Positions 41,810-52,513 of a DNA stretch of 64,000 bases are shown piece by piece. This DNA is from Anaeroplasma bactoclasticum (GTDB taxonomy: Bacteria > Bacillota_I > Bacilli_A > Acholeplasmatales > Anaeroplasmataceae): the NCBI RefSeq assembly GCF_003550015.1, contig NZ_QXEV01000003.1:1-64000 (forward strand), in the 5' to 3' direction. The notes beneath the pieces were generated by a model. The model searched no databases. It was not told the DNA's origin and was given only the letters and a program-made list of their open reading frames with translations. A program made the position numbers and the translations under genes. Numbering within the stretch: position 1 is the first letter of the stretch; each line of letters starts with the position of its first letter.

Positions 41810-42985
41810 ATGTTAACTGTTGTATTAAATAAAAACGAAGAAAAAGAAAAAATAGAAGGATTTCCTTGGGTTTTTAATAATGAAATAAATTCCTTTAAAG
41901 GAGATAATATTGTATCTGGGGAAGTAGTAAGGGTTGTTACTTTTGATGGTAAATTTGTTGCTTACGGATTTTTAAATACATCTTCAAAAATAATGGTAAG
42001 AATATTATCAAGAAATGAAGAGGATGTAATTGATAGAGAATTCTTTAAAAGAAAAATGGAATATGCATTAGAGCATAGAAAGAATATTAACTTTAATGAT
42101 TCTAATTGTATGAGATTAATATTTGCTGAGGCAGATTCTCTACCTGGTTTAATTGTAGATAAGTATGCAAATTATTTATCTGTTCAGTTTTTATCCTTAG
42201 GAATGGATAAGATTAAAGGAATGATAGTAGAATTATTAATTGAATTAACAGGTTGCTTAGGTATATATGAAAGAAGTGATGTACCTGTAAGAGAAAAAGA
42301 AGGACTTCCTCTTTTTAAAGGTCCTATATATGGTGAATTTGACCCTAGAGTTGAAGTTATGGAAAACGGAATAAAGTTTATCGTTGATTTAGCTGAAGGT
42401 CAAAAAACAGGCTATTTCTTAGACCAAAAGCTAAATAGAGATAATATTAAATATTATTGTAAAGATAAAAATGTATTAGATTGCTTTTCTAATGTTGGAG
42501 GATTTGCACTTCATGCATGTAAATATGGAGCAGCCCATGTAGATGCATGTGATATATCAAAGAAGGCTTGTGATGATATATTAGTAAACGCTAGATTAAA
42601 TAATTTTAATCAATTAGATGTTATCTGTGAGGATACATTCAATCTACTTAGAGACCCTAAAATGGTAAATAAGTATGATACTATAATCTTGGACCCGCCA
42701 GCATTCACCAAATCAAAGGATTCTGTTAAGAATGCTTATAAGGGATATAAAGAAATTAATTTATCCGCAATGAAGATTATTAAATCTGGTGGATATTTAT
42801 TAACATTTAGCTGTAGCCAGCATATGACTCCAGATTTATTCATGCAAATGATTAAAGAAGCAGCTCATGATGCAAAAAGAAGTGTACAATTCTTAGATTT
42901 TAGAATTCAATCTATTGATCATCCTGCATTACTTCAATCGGATGAACAGCTATATTTAAAATGTATGATATTAAGAATAAACTAA
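41810..42985 (+). CDS. Class I SAM-dependent rRNA methyltransferase (RlmI/RlmK-like)
   Basis: 391 residues: N-terminal PUA domain (VFNNEINSF ... GEVVRVVTFDGKFVAYG), a middle EEHEE-like part, and a Rossmann methyltransferase domain with DCFSNVGGFALHACKYGA, DPPAFTKSK and TFSCSQHM. These are the 23S rRNA m5C1962-type (RlmI) signatures. Start ATG 41810 is chosen because a TATAAT at 41782-41787 would give a transcript beginning after the ATG at 41786, and AGGTGA lies just upstream. Confidence 0.85.
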   Translation: MLTVVLNKNEEKEKIEGFPWVFNNEINSFKGDNIVSGEVVRVVTFDGKFVAYGFLNTSSKIMVRILSRNEEDVIDREFFKRKMEYALEHRKNINFNDSNCMRLIFAEADSLPGLIVDKYANYLSVQFLSLGMDKIKGMIVELLIELTGCLGIYERSDVPVREKEGLPLFKGPIYGEFDPRVEVMENGIKFIVDLAEGQKTGYFLDQKLNRDNIKYYCKDKNVLDCFSNVGGFALHACKYGAAHVDACDISKKACDDILVNARLNNFNQLDVICEDTFNLLRDPKMVNKYDTIILDPPAFTKSKDSVKNAYKGYKEINLSAMKIIKSGGYLLTFSCSQHMTPDLFMQMIKEAAHDAKRSVQFLDFRIQSIDHPALLQSDEQLYLKCMILRIN

Positions 42986-43007
42986 AAAGAGGACGTCGTC
43001 CTCTTTT
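42985..43007. terminator. Bidirectional terminator between convergent genes
   Basis: AAAAGAGGAC-GTC-GTCCTCTTTT, a perfect 10-bp stem with T tracts on both strands. It overlaps the end of the AraC gene and closes both units. Confidence 0.85.
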
Positions 43008-43872
43008 AGTTATTTATATACTTTTGTTTATATTTTGTTGGAGTATATCCTGTTATTCTTTTAAATGCTTCTGTGAAGCTAGATAAGTTTTTATATCCAA
43101 CTTGTCTATATATTTCAGTGAAGGATTTTTCACCTCTTAATAATAAAGCCTTTGCTTCACTAATTCTTAGTTTATTTAAATGTACGATAGGAGTATCATT
43201 CATATAAGCCTTAAAGGCTTTTGTGAAATATGCTAAAGAATAATCACTCATTGCTGCTAGATTGGATATATCTAAATCTGGTTCCATATAATGATTATAC
43301 ATATATAGAATCATATTCTTTATATTCTTTCTATATTTCTTTTCTGGTCTTCTATTATCTACTCCAATAGATAATCCACTACAAATTAAAGTAGAAGTAA
43401 TTAGCTTTGCTAAATTTTCTGCTTTAAAGATATTATATTGTGGTTTAGCTAATTCTTTTTGGAAATCTTTAATAACCTCTAAAATAGTTGGAGGCATATT
43501 AAATCTTGTATAGAAATATTTATCTTCATATCCTAGTCTTTTCTTTAGATCATCTAAATAATCCTTATCTACTGTAATATCAATTACAGAAGATTTATCT
43601 AATGGGAATACAATTCCATGAGTAACTAAAGGATTTACAGGATAAATATATCCCACCTCTCCAATATAATTGGCTTTTTCATATACGAGTAATGCAACAG
43701 TATCTATTGGAATAATAAATTCATACTCTGTATGAGAATGGGAAAAGGCATCAATGGTTTCATGTCCTTCCTCATAATAATACTCTGCAATTGAAAAATC
43801 CCTTATTGTAGATATAGAGTTATAATTTTTAATTTGGCTAATACTTGCTCCATGAGCTTGTAATACTCCCAT
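43006..43872 (-). CDS. AraC-family transcriptional regulator
   Basis: 288 residues. An N-terminal cupin-like sensor (HSHTEYEFIIPIDTVALL, VYPVNPLVTHGI-like segment) and two C-terminal helix-turn-helix motifs, SNLAAMSDYSLAYFTKAFK and FTEIYRQVGYKNLSSFTEAFKR. AGGGTTAGTT precedes the start on the - strand. The effector and targets are unknown; the only divergent neighbour is the membrane protein gene at 44090, about 220 bp away. Confidence 0.9.
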   Translation of the reverse strand: MGVLQAHGASISQIKNYNSISTIRDFSIAEYYYEEGHETIDAFSHSHTEYEFIIPIDTVALLVYEKANYIGEVGYIYPVNPLVTHGIVFPLDKSSVIDITVDKDYLDDLKKRLGYEDKYFYTRFNMPPTILEVIKDFQKELAKPQYNIFKAENLAKLITSTLICSGLSIGVDNRRPEKKYRKNIKNMILYMYNHYMEPDLDISNLAAMSDYSLAYFTKAFKAYMNDTPIVHLNKLRISEAKALLLRGEKSFTEIYRQVGYKNLSSFTEAFKRITGYTPTKYKQKYINN

Positions 43873-44038
43873 AACTAACCCTCCGAATGGTATATCTTAT
43901 TGTGATAATAACATAATTATTTTAAAAAAAGAAACATTTTTGTATATATTTTTCAATTATTTTCCCAAAATACATTACTTTTTTCATTTTTTGGACATTT
44001 TAGTTATTAATGTGTTTTTATTTATAAAGTTGTAATCA

Positions 44039-44067
44039 TTGCGAAGCATTTATAAAAATAATATAAT
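44039..44067 (+). promoter_or_regulatory. Promoter of the 44090 gene
   Basis: TTGCGA (44039-44044), 17 bp, TATAAT (44062-44067), about 22 bp before the ATG. Confidence 0.5.
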
Positions 44068-44089
44068 ATAAACAATTAGGAAGGTTGTT

Positions 44090-44746
44090 ATGCATAAGAA
44101 TTTCTTTATTTCACTTATTGTACTTTTATTTTTTATTAGTACAGCAATAATTACATATTGTTTACATTTTTTACCTTCTTGGAATTTAACCTTAGGCTTT
44201 ATTATGGGATTTTCCATCTTTGCATTTTCTATGCTTGTTGGAATTATAGGAAGAAAAATATTAATATTTAATATATTCTCCTTTGTTTTATCAGGATTCG
44301 CTTTGGCATTTTTTATTTTAATATGGTTAACTTATAAGGAATTAGAAGTATCTATTTTAATGTTACTTGCGAATGCAGGATTAGCATTTGCATATACCTT
44401 TATTTATTATCTAATTATTTTAATTCCAGGTATAAGAAATCATAGGATAATATCTGCAATTTTATTTACAATACTTGGTATTGCAAGTATGCCCTTTTTC
44501 TTAAGCGCTACAGAGCTTACTTGGTTTTCAACATTTGGTTTATTTATGGTTTTATCTATATCCTTCATTTGGGTTGGGATTAAAGATAAAAAGGATAAGA
44601 AAGAGGCAATGAGGCACATATCCTATGCTGGATTTGCGAGTGTCATAGTTGGGGTTATTGTACTTCTTGCAGTTTCTGGTGGAGATTTAGATATACCAGA
44701 TTTTGATATTGGTGTTGGCGGCAAAAAGAAAAAGAATAAAATGTAG
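44090..44746 (+). CDS. Polytopic membrane protein of unknown function
   Basis: 218 residues with about seven helices and a short basic tail (GGKKKKNKM) facing the cytosol. No family recognised; the spacing of helices is regular and there is no extracellular domain. It begins behind AGGAAGG and precedes the thioesterase gene by 16 bp, so they may be co-transcribed. Divergent from the AraC gene, which might control it. Confidence 0.55.
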   Translation: MHKNFFISLIVLLFFISTAIITYCLHFLPSWNLTLGFIMGFSIFAFSMLVGIIGRKILIFNIFSFVLSGFALAFFILIWLTYKELEVSILMLLANAGLAFAYTFIYYLIILIPGIRNHRIISAILFTILGIASMPFFLSATELTWFSTFGLFMVLSISFIWVGIKDKKDKKEAMRHISYAGFASVIVGVIVLLAVSGGDLDIPDFDIGVGGKKKKNKM

Positions 44747-44762
44747 GATTGGAGATTAATTT

Positions 44763-45179
44763 ATGGAGAATTATTATCATAACGTACAATATTACGAAAC
44801 AGATAAAATGGGTGTAACTCATCATTCCAATTATATTCGTTGGATGGAAGAAGCTAGAATAGATTTTTTTAAAAAGTTAGGATTTGATTATTTGGATTTT
44901 GAAAAACAGGGAGTATTTTCTCCTGTAATTGGATTAAATAATATTAAATATAAAAAGCCATCTACAGTTGGAGATATAATTGAAATAGAGGTTACTATTA
45001 AATCCTATAATCGATTAGTTTTAGGAATTCACTATGTAATGAAAAAAGATGGAGTTTCTATTTTTGAAGGAGATAGTGAGCACTGCTTCATTAAAGAGGA
45101 TGGAAAGCTTGTAAGGCTTGGGGATGATATGTTTTCTCGATTACATGAAAAGCTTAAAGAACTTACAAATAAAGAATAA
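44763..45179 (+). CDS. Hotdog-fold acyl-CoA thioesterase (YbgC/FadM type)
   Basis: 138 residues, the normal size of a 4-hydroxybenzoyl-CoA thioesterase-like protein. YETDKMGVTHHSNYIRWMEEARIDFF contains the catalytic Asp-x-x-Gly-x-x-x-x-x-x-Tyr pattern of the family. Hydrolyses acyl-CoA; the chain length is unknown. Last gene before a terminator. Confidence 0.88.
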   Translation: MENYYHNVQYYETDKMGVTHHSNYIRWMEEARIDFFKKLGFDYLDFEKQGVFSPVIGLNNIKYKKPSTVGDIIEIEVTIKSYNRLVLGIHYVMKKDGVSIFEGDSEHCFIKEDGKLVRLGDDMFSRLHEKLKELTNKE

Positions 45180-45182
45180 TAG

Positions 45183-45205
45183 GACACCCAGAGGTGTCTT
45201 TTTCT
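45183..45205 (+). terminator. Terminator after the thioesterase gene
   Basis: GACACC-CAGA-GGTGTC followed by TTTTTC. Confidence 0.8.
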
Positions 45206-45289
45206 ATTTTGTTGGTCTTTATTTTTTAAAAAATATAGGTTAAAATAAATTTAATAGAACGATTTAAAAAAATATTAGAGGAGGCTTTT

Positions 45290-45469
45290 ATGGGCAAAAT
45301 AGTTATTAAAGATGGCATTACTTATTATGCAATTAATTGTATGGGCTGTGGACAGGAATTATTATTCAAAATGGATAATGATGTAAGAAGAGTTTATGGT
45401 GCATGCAGAAAGTGTATGAAGAATTTTAGCCTTGAGGTACCAAAGCTTGAAAAAAATATGAAGCCTTAA
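45290..45469 (+). CDS. Short zinc-ribbon-like protein, 59 residues
   Basis: A small gene in an otherwise empty 381-bp gap. The product has two Cys pairs, CMGCGQ and CRKCMK, separated by 18 residues, the layout of a zinc ribbon, and a Lys-rich end. TAGAGGAGG lies 5-13 bp before the ATG and is among the better ribosome sites here. Role unknown; a small regulator or subunit is possible. Confidence 0.6.
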   Translation: MGKIVIKDGITYYAINCMGCGQELLFKMDNDVRRVYGACRKCMKNFSLEVPKLEKNMKP

Positions 45470-45560
45470 TTTTAAGACAAAAAAATGAAGAAGATTTAAA
45501 ACAATATTTTATTTTTTTTCAAAGTAGCATTATAATGTATATAAACTAGGAGGAAATATA

Positions 45561-46007
45561 ATGGAAGAAAAAAGATTTATTGGTATGACACCTAATGTAG
45601 TTTTTGGTCTTACTTGGTTATTATTCCCATTCGGAATTGTAGCTTTAGCTGTAGATCATGATAAGATGACAAAAAATGATAAGCAGCAGATTGTATCTGC
45701 CTTTGTATTAGAGGCTCTTTCTGCTATCATTTCTATCATCTTCTCTATTGTAGATGCAATTATTGTTGCTTCTACAAATGGTGCAGTAACATGGGTACCT
45801 CTACTTGGATTAGTATTCTATGTTCCAATTTTCGTTTTCTGGTTAATCTCTATGATTCAGGCATTCCGTGGTATTGAATTCCATTGCCCTATCGCTTGGA
45901 GCATTGCTGGTGGCTTTGTTCATGAGGGTAAGGCTGATCAGGCTGAAACTAAAGAAGAACCAAAGGCAGAAGAACCAAAGGCAGAAGAAGAAAACAAAGA
46001 AGAATAA
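45561..46007 (+). CDS. Small membrane protein with acidic repeat tail (DUF4870-like)
   Basis: 148 residues. The start (GMTPNVVFGLTWLLFPFGIVALAVD), two further helices and WLISMIQAFRGIEFHCPI resemble DUF4870/Tic20-like bacterial membrane proteins. The last ~25 residues are a KAEEPKAEE-type acidic repeat. AGGAGGAAA precedes the ATG. Function unknown; monocistronic with its own terminator. Confidence 0.65.
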   Translation: MEEKRFIGMTPNVVFGLTWLLFPFGIVALAVDHDKMTKNDKQQIVSAFVLEALSAIISIIFSIVDAIIVASTNGAVTWVPLLGLVFYVPIFVFWLISMIQAFRGIEFHCPIAWSIAGGFVHEGKADQAETKEEPKAEEPKAEEENKEE

Positions 46008-46016
46008 TATAGATTG

Positions 46017-46038
46017 GACGGATTTTATCCGTCTTTTC
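46017..46038 (+). terminator. Terminator after the DUF4870-like gene
   Basis: GACGGAT / ATCCGTC with TTTTC. Confidence 0.75.
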
Positions 46039-46087
46039 TTTTAATTCTTAACTTTAAATGATAAAATACTATAAAGGATGTGGTTTT

Positions 46088-46927
46088 ATGCTTAAGAATA
46101 ATTATCATACACATACATATCTATGCCGTCATGCAGAGGGTAAGGTTATGGATTATGCTAAAGCGGCATATGAAAATGGCTTTTTAGAGCTTGGTATGTC
46201 TGATCATGCACCTGTGTTAAAGGATTTTATGAGGGAAGAAGAATATTTAAGAAATCATTTAGATACTGGAGCAATGGATATTAGTGAATTAGATTTATAT
46301 TTTAAGCAAATTGAAGAAGCTAAAATAGCATATCCTGATTTAAAAATATATTCTGGCTTTGAAACAGAATATTTAGAAGAACAATATGATTTTTATAAGT
46401 CCTTAAGAAAAAGAGTGGATTATTTTAATTTAGGAATTCATTTTTTTAAGGATAAAAATGGAAATGTTTTAAATTGCTATACAGAATTAGATTATTCTAA
46501 TTTAGATGAATATTATAATAATGCGAAAATGGCATTATCTACAGGAATGTATACTACATTTGTTCACCCAGATATATTTATGTTTGGATATAAGGATATA
46601 AATGGAAATCATGTATTTGATCAAAAATGTGAGGAAATCACAAGAAAAATTGCAGAATTAGCTTTAAAATATGATATTTATTTGGAAGTAAATACCAATG
46701 GATTAAAGTATTGTAAGGATAAACAGGATAGATCTACATGGTTATATCCATATCCAAAATTTTGGGAAATCATAAAAGAGTATCCTGTAAAAATATTAGT
46801 TGGAGCGGATGCTCATACTGTAGATGCACTTTATAATGAAAATGTTCGCCTAGTTTTTGATTTTATTCATGAATTAGGTTTAAAAATAGAAGAAAAGATG
46901 GTGATTAAAAATGATGAAAAATTATAG
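46088..46927 (+). CDS. PHP-family phosphatase, histidinol-phosphatase (HisJ/HisK)-like
   Basis: 279 residues. PHP metal-site motifs: NYHTHTYLCRHAEG, GMSDHAPV, GFETEYLEE, LGIHFFKD, THV-like FVHPD, and VGADAHTVDAL at the end. This is the HisJ/YtvP type, but no other his gene is nearby, so the phosphatase may serve other substrates. ATG 46088 is chosen from AGGATGTGG upstream. It overlaps the next gene by 17 bp. Confidence 0.85.
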   Translation: MLKNNYHTHTYLCRHAEGKVMDYAKAAYENGFLELGMSDHAPVLKDFMREEEYLRNHLDTGAMDISELDLYFKQIEEAKIAYPDLKIYSGFETEYLEEQYDFYKSLRKRVDYFNLGIHFFKDKNGNVLNCYTELDYSNLDEYYNNAKMALSTGMYTTFVHPDIFMFGYKDINGNHVFDQKCEEITRKIAELALKYDIYLEVNTNGLKYCKDKQDRSTWLYPYPKFWEIIKEYPVKILVGADAHTVDALYNENVRLVFDFIHELGLKIEEKMVIKNDEKL

Positions 46928-48227
46928 AATTACCCCAACTCTTTTATACCAAGAGTATGATAGTGAAGATGAAATGTTTCAAGCCTTTGATGACTACTTA
47001 CAGAGTGGATATAAGGTAAAAGAAACAATATATCTATGCCCTGTTATTACAAATAGACAAGAAGAGATTATTTTATCTTATATTCATATGAAGGATATTG
47101 GTGAGGATATAAAGAAAAAAATTCACCGTATGTGTAAATCTATTCGAATAATGAAACCAGATTATAGCGACACTATATTAAATATTATTGGTGGAATTAG
47201 AAATAATTATGGATATGAAAGTCACTTTAAGGACTCCCATAATGTGTTGGATAGAAAATATAAAAATTGTATTATTTTATTACTTGATGGATTAGGCGCG
47301 AGTGTATTAAAGGAAAATCTAGATGAGGATGCCTTCTTAAATAAGAAGCTATCCTTCACTGAGCACGCTATCTATCCATCTACTACAGCCGCATCAACTA
47401 CTTCAACTCAATGTGGATTAACTCCACTAGAATCTAGCTGGACAGGCTGGAGTAATTGGATTAGAGAATTAAATAGAGAAATAATCTTATTTACTGGAAA
47501 TAATTATTATACAGATGAACCAACTGGCAGAAGTGGATTTGATTTTATTCCCTTTAAGCCATTCTTCCATGATATGAAGGTAAAGGGATATATTATTAAT
47601 CCGGATTTTTCTAAAGAGACTAAGGATATTAATGATGTATTAAGTGATTCCTTATCCAAATTAAATTTCCCACAGCCTATAGTTCAATATGTATATTGGC
47701 CAGAGCCTGATGGCATTATGCATCAATATGGCACTTATTCAAATGAGGCTAAAGAGGCGATTCGAGATATAAATGATAAGGTAGAAAGGTATTCTCAGGC
47801 ATTACCTTTAGATACTATCTTAATTATTTCTGCAGATCATGGTCATACTCCAGTAAAGCCTATTAATATTTATAATTGTGAAGTATTAAATAGATATTTA
47901 AAAACAAAGCCATCCAATGATTCTAGATGTGTAGTATTTAGAGTAAAGGATGGAATGGGTTCTAAATTTGAAAAAATGTTTAATAGTCTATTTGGTGAAG
48001 TATTTAAGCTATTACCTAGTAAGGATGCTATAAAAATGGGCTATTTTGGAGACCCAAATGGTCATATTCACCAAAGAATTGAGGATTTCTTAGGAGATTA
48101 TGTAGCTATAGCTACTAACCAATTTTATTTAAACTCTAAAGAAAATAATTTTAATTTTAAATCTCATCATGCGGGTATAACAAAGGATGAGATGGAAGTA
48201 CCAGTAATAGTTATAAGGAAGTATTAA
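46911..48227 (+). CDS. Alkaline-phosphatase-superfamily phosphodiesterase/pyrophosphatase
   Basis: 438 residues, no signal peptide. The metal and nucleophile region reads LLLDGLGAS ... YPSTTAASTTSTQCGLTP (probable catalytic Thr in STTAAS), then YWPEPDGIMHQYG, SADHGHTPV and SHHAGITKDEM with His ligands. It matches the type I phosphodiesterase/nucleotide pyrophosphatase group. It lies between a PHP phosphatase and an enzyme-I-like gene, overlapping the former and 1 bp from the latter. Confidence 0.85.
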   Translation: MMKNYRITPTLLYQEYDSEDEMFQAFDDYLQSGYKVKETIYLCPVITNRQEEIILSYIHMKDIGEDIKKKIHRMCKSIRIMKPDYSDTILNIIGGIRNNYGYESHFKDSHNVLDRKYKNCIILLLDGLGASVLKENLDEDAFLNKKLSFTEHAIYPSTTAASTTSTQCGLTPLESSWTGWSNWIRELNREIILFTGNNYYTDEPTGRSGFDFIPFKPFFHDMKVKGYIINPDFSKETKDINDVLSDSLSKLNFPQPIVQYVYWPEPDGIMHQYGTYSNEAKEAIRDINDKVERYSQALPLDTILIISADHGHTPVKPINIYNCEVLNRYLKTKPSNDSRCVVFRVKDGMGSKFEKMFNSLFGEVFKLLPSKDAIKMGYFGDPNGHIHQRIEDFLGDYVAIATNQFYLNSKENNFNFKSHHAGITKDEMEVPVIVIRKY

Positions 48228-48228
48228 T

Positions 48229-49722
48229 ATGAAAATTCAAGTGGACTCTATTTTATCCCAAGGAATTACCTATGGTAAGATTCATATTATGGATAAAATG
48301 GAAGAGGATGATACGGATTCCTCAAATGATTATATAAAACTTGATAATGCGATTGAAAAATCTTTAGCTGAGATAGAGGAAATGAAAAAGAAATCCCCTG
48401 AATTATCTAGCTATTTATTAGTTCAAGAATATATGATATCGGATCCTGAGCTTAAGAAAAGAATCGTGTTAATGCTTGATGAAGGTATTTCTGTTTTTCA
48501 TGCTGTTTCTGCAGTAATGAAGGAATTCATTAAGGGCTTAGCGGAATCTAATTCTGGTTATTTAAAGGAAAGAACAAATGATATGGAGGATGCCGCAAGA
48601 AGAATTATCATGAATCTTTCAGATACTAAGGTTATAACTCCAGAGGAGCCATTCATCCTTTATACAGATAAACCATATCCTTCTTATTTAATTCATAATA
48701 AAGAAAAGATCTTAGGTATTATATCAAAAACGGGAGGATACACCTCTCATACAGCTATTTTAGCTAGAAACTATGATATTCCTTTTGTTATTTCTAAAGA
48801 AGAATTCAAAGAAGGGGAAGAAGTATTAATTGATACAAGAAAAGAAATTATTATTACGAATCCTTCTGCCTTACAAAAGAATATCAAAAAGGATTCAAAA
48901 CATAAAAAAGCCGTTTTACATGCAGGATATAAATTCTTGGCAAATGCTGCATCATCTTCTGATGTAAAAAAAGCTATGGATTATGGATTTGATGGTATTG
49001 GACTTTATAGAACAGAAATGATATTCATGAATTCGAATAGACCATTTACTGCAATCGAGCAGTATAAGATTTATAGTGAGGCTGTAGAAGCCTTAGATGA
49101 TTCTAAATATATTGTATTTAGAACATTTGATGTTGGTGGAGATAAACAAATATCTTATGTTCATACGAATAAAAAGGGTATAGATAATTATAAACAAAAT
49201 CCTTATATCTTTGAAAATCAGGTAATGGCAATATTAAAAATATATACGGATACAAAAAAGGATATAAGAATAATGTTCCCTATGATATTTGCCCCAGAAG
49301 AATTTGATTATTTAAGGGGCTGGGTTTTTGATTTAGCATCTAGATTTGGTTATAAGGTTCCACCTTTAGGTATGATGCTTGAAACAGAAAGTGCATTAGA
49401 AAAAATAAAAGAATTTAGAGGTATTAAATTCATTTCTATTGGAACAAATGACTTAGTTAAAGATATTTATAAAATAGATAGAGAAACTGCAGTCGATAGA
49501 CTAGATGAATATAAGGATGACCTTATTAAAAGATTACCACCAGTTGTAGAATTTGCAGAAAGAAAGAATATCATTCTATCTGTATGTGGTGAGATTGCAT
49601 CTATTCCTGATATTGCAGAAGAATTCTATAAAATAGGGATTAAGAATCTATCTGTTTCCCCATCCTTAGTAAATATGCTAAATCAAGCATATCAGGACTA
49701 TACGAATAAAACAATGAAGTAG
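48229..49722 (+). CDS. Short PTS enzyme I-like PEP-utilising phosphotransferase
   Basis: 497 residues against ~570 for standard enzyme I. The N-domain helices (YLKERTNDMEDAARRI), the phosphohistidine loop GGYTSHTAILARN, and the PEP-barrel motifs GIGLYRTEMIFM, FRTFDVGGDKQ, GMMLETES, SIGTNDL and SVCGEIAS are all present, so catalysis looks intact. The barrel is shortened, and the usual NPxLGxRAIR stretch is replaced by NPYIFENQVMAIL. No HPr or EII gene is in the window. It may be the only EI or a nitrogen-PTS-like regulator. Confidence 0.8.
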   Translation: MKIQVDSILSQGITYGKIHIMDKMEEDDTDSSNDYIKLDNAIEKSLAEIEEMKKKSPELSSYLLVQEYMISDPELKKRIVLMLDEGISVFHAVSAVMKEFIKGLAESNSGYLKERTNDMEDAARRIIMNLSDTKVITPEEPFILYTDKPYPSYLIHNKEKILGIISKTGGYTSHTAILARNYDIPFVISKEEFKEGEEVLIDTRKEIIITNPSALQKNIKKDSKHKKAVLHAGYKFLANAASSSDVKKAMDYGFDGIGLYRTEMIFMNSNRPFTAIEQYKIYSEAVEALDDSKYIVFRTFDVGGDKQISYVHTNKKGIDNYKQNPYIFENQVMAILKIYTDTKKDIRIMFPMIFAPEEFDYLRGWVFDLASRFGYKVPPLGMMLETESALEKIKEFRGIKFISIGTNDLVKDIYKIDRETAVDRLDEYKDDLIKRLPPVVEFAERKNIILSVCGEIASIPDIAEEFYKIGIKNLSVSPSLVNMLNQAYQDYTNKTMK

Positions 49723-49755
49723 AAGATATCTGTAAAAGGGGAGAAATGTGATAAT

Positions 49756-50169
49756 ATGAAAAAAGTAATTTGTATGATTTCTTTATTATTCTTAACGATT
49801 CTTAGTGGTTGTGGCAATGACACACCACAGCGTGCATACGAGATAGGAAAAGTGGAGTCATTTGATAAAACCCTTATTTTAATTGAATGCGATACAGAAA
49901 ATGAACTGTTTAGTATTGATGTTAAGAATTTAAAATATGAAGCTGTGTTTGACTTTAGATTAACAATTGATTTTAAGCAAATTGACAATTTACAATTTTA
50001 TAATGTCACTAAAGGAGAAGCTATTTCTATAGCTGAAAATTATACTATGAAAGAAGACTCCACATTTAATGTTTCATATAAAGATATTTCGATTGATTAT
50101 AAGAATGAAATTCTAAAAGGGAATTTTCAAATAGATTTCTATGGAAGTCTTTGGGTGATAATCAAATAA
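49756..50169 (+). CDS. Small lipoprotein of unknown function
   Basis: 137 residues. Signal peptide KKVICMISLLFLTIL and lipobox LSGC (Cys near residue 19), then a beta-rich domain with no known motif. It is 33 bp after the enzyme-I-like gene and may be the last gene of that unit; a terminator follows. Confidence 0.7.
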   Translation: MKKVICMISLLFLTILSGCGNDTPQRAYEIGKVESFDKTLILIECDTENELFSIDVKNLKYEAVFDFRLTIDFKQIDNLQFYNVTKGEAISIAENYTMKEDSTFNVSYKDISIDYKNEILKGNFQIDFYGSLWVIIK

Positions 50170-50188
50170 GACTTGAATCAAGTTTTTT

Positions 50189-50214
50189 AGGAGGTGAATT
50201 TTCACTTCCTTTTT
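50189..50214 (+). terminator. Terminator before purA
   Basis: AGGAGGTGAA / TTCACTTCCT (one G-U) with TTTT. Confidence 0.75.
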
Positions 50215-50254
50215 AATTGTAATCGGTTTTATACTTTGGATTATGGATTTTAAA

Positions 50255-50283
50255 TTGAATTTGATTCCTATATTTAGTATAAT
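50255..50283 (+). promoter_or_regulatory. purA promoter
   Basis: TTGAAT (50255-50260), 17 bp, TATAAT (50278-50283). The leader is about 28 nt, so there is no room for a purine riboswitch. Confidence 0.65.
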
Positions 50284-50314
50284 TACTAATGGTTTTGAAA
50301 AGAATGGAGATTAA

Positions 50315-51601
<1,287 letters not shown>

Positions 51602-51602
51602 A

Positions 51603-52034
51603 ATGGAAAAGATATTAGTATCCGGCTGTTTAGCCGGATTTAATACAAAATATAATGGTAAAAATAATTACAACTCTTTAATTGAAGAATTAAAAGAGAA
51701 ATATGAGCTTATCTATATATGCCCTGAGGTTGATGGGGGATTATCTATTCCAAGAGATCCATCAGAAAGAGTATTAGATAAGGTTATTTCTATAAATGGT
51801 AAGGATGTAACAAAAGAGTATTCTTTAGGTGCTAAGATAGCACTAGATAAGGCACTAAAGAATAATATCAAGATTGCAATATTAAAGGATGGGTCACCAT
51901 CCTGTGGATCCACTTATATTTATGATGGTACATTTAGTCATAAAAAGATTAATAAACAAGGCGTTACTGCAGAATTATTAATTAAGCATGGAATAAAGGT
52001 ATATACAGAAGAAGAAATAATAAAGCTATTATAA
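51603..52034 (+). CDS. DUF523 domain protein
   Basis: 143 residues, soluble, wholly DUF523: ILVSGCLAGFNTKYNGKNN, CPEVDGGLSIPRDPSERV, and LKDGSPSCGSTYIYDGTF. The conserved cysteines suggest a metal or nucleophile role, but the family has no established function in most organisms. Coupled to purA (1-bp gap), which may be incidental. Confidence 0.88.
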   Translation: MEKILVSGCLAGFNTKYNGKNNYNSLIEELKEKYELIYICPEVDGGLSIPRDPSERVLDKVISINGKDVTKEYSLGAKIALDKALKNNIKIAILKDGSPSCGSTYIYDGTFSHKKINKQGVTAELLIKHGIKVYTEEEIIKLL

Positions 52035-52045
52035 AGGGTGATTAT

Positions 52046-52513
52046 ATGAGTGAACTTGAAGTTACTAAATCTGAGATGAGAAAATGCTTAGATATAAAGA
52101 AAATAATCATAAATCTAATCATATATTTTTCTATATATGCCATTATTTTTACAGGTCTTTATCTTCTTATGTATTATTACATTTTAGATGTAACCTGGTG
52201 GGCTGTTGTTGTAACAATAATATCTGTTTTCTTTTTAATCTTTGAAATTAGTAATTTTATAAGGCTATTTTATATGCTGAACGCATATAAGCATTTACCT
52301 TGCTATAAAGTAAAATTAGACAAGGTAAATTATTATTTAAATAAAAAAATACCTGTATTTGCATGTGCTATACCAACAAAGCTTGGTATAGAGGTAGTAG
52401 AAACAAATGCGATATATAAAATAAAGGATGTCCCATATTATAAGGGACACCAAGCGAAGGTATTATATGATTCAAAGAAGCATAGAATATATGTAATTTC
52501 TTTGGTAGACTAA
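52046..52513 (+). CDS. Membrane protein of unknown function, 155 residues
   Basis: Two helices (about 23-45 and 51-75) separated by a very short turn, then a cytosolic beta-rich domain (CYKVKLDKVNYYLN, YYKGHQAKVLYDSKKHRIYVI). The two-helix-plus-beta-domain layout recalls the DUF3592-like products at 14367 and 15829, but I see no clear sequence match. 11 bp after the DUF523 gene. Confidence 0.55.
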   Translation: MSELEVTKSEMRKCLDIKKIIINLIIYFSIYAIIFTGLYLLMYYYILDVTWWAVVVTIISVFFLIFEISNFIRLFYMLNAYKHLPCYKVKLDKVNYYLNKKIPVFACAIPTKLGIEVVETNAIYKIKDVPYYKGHQAKVLYDSKKHRIYVISLVD

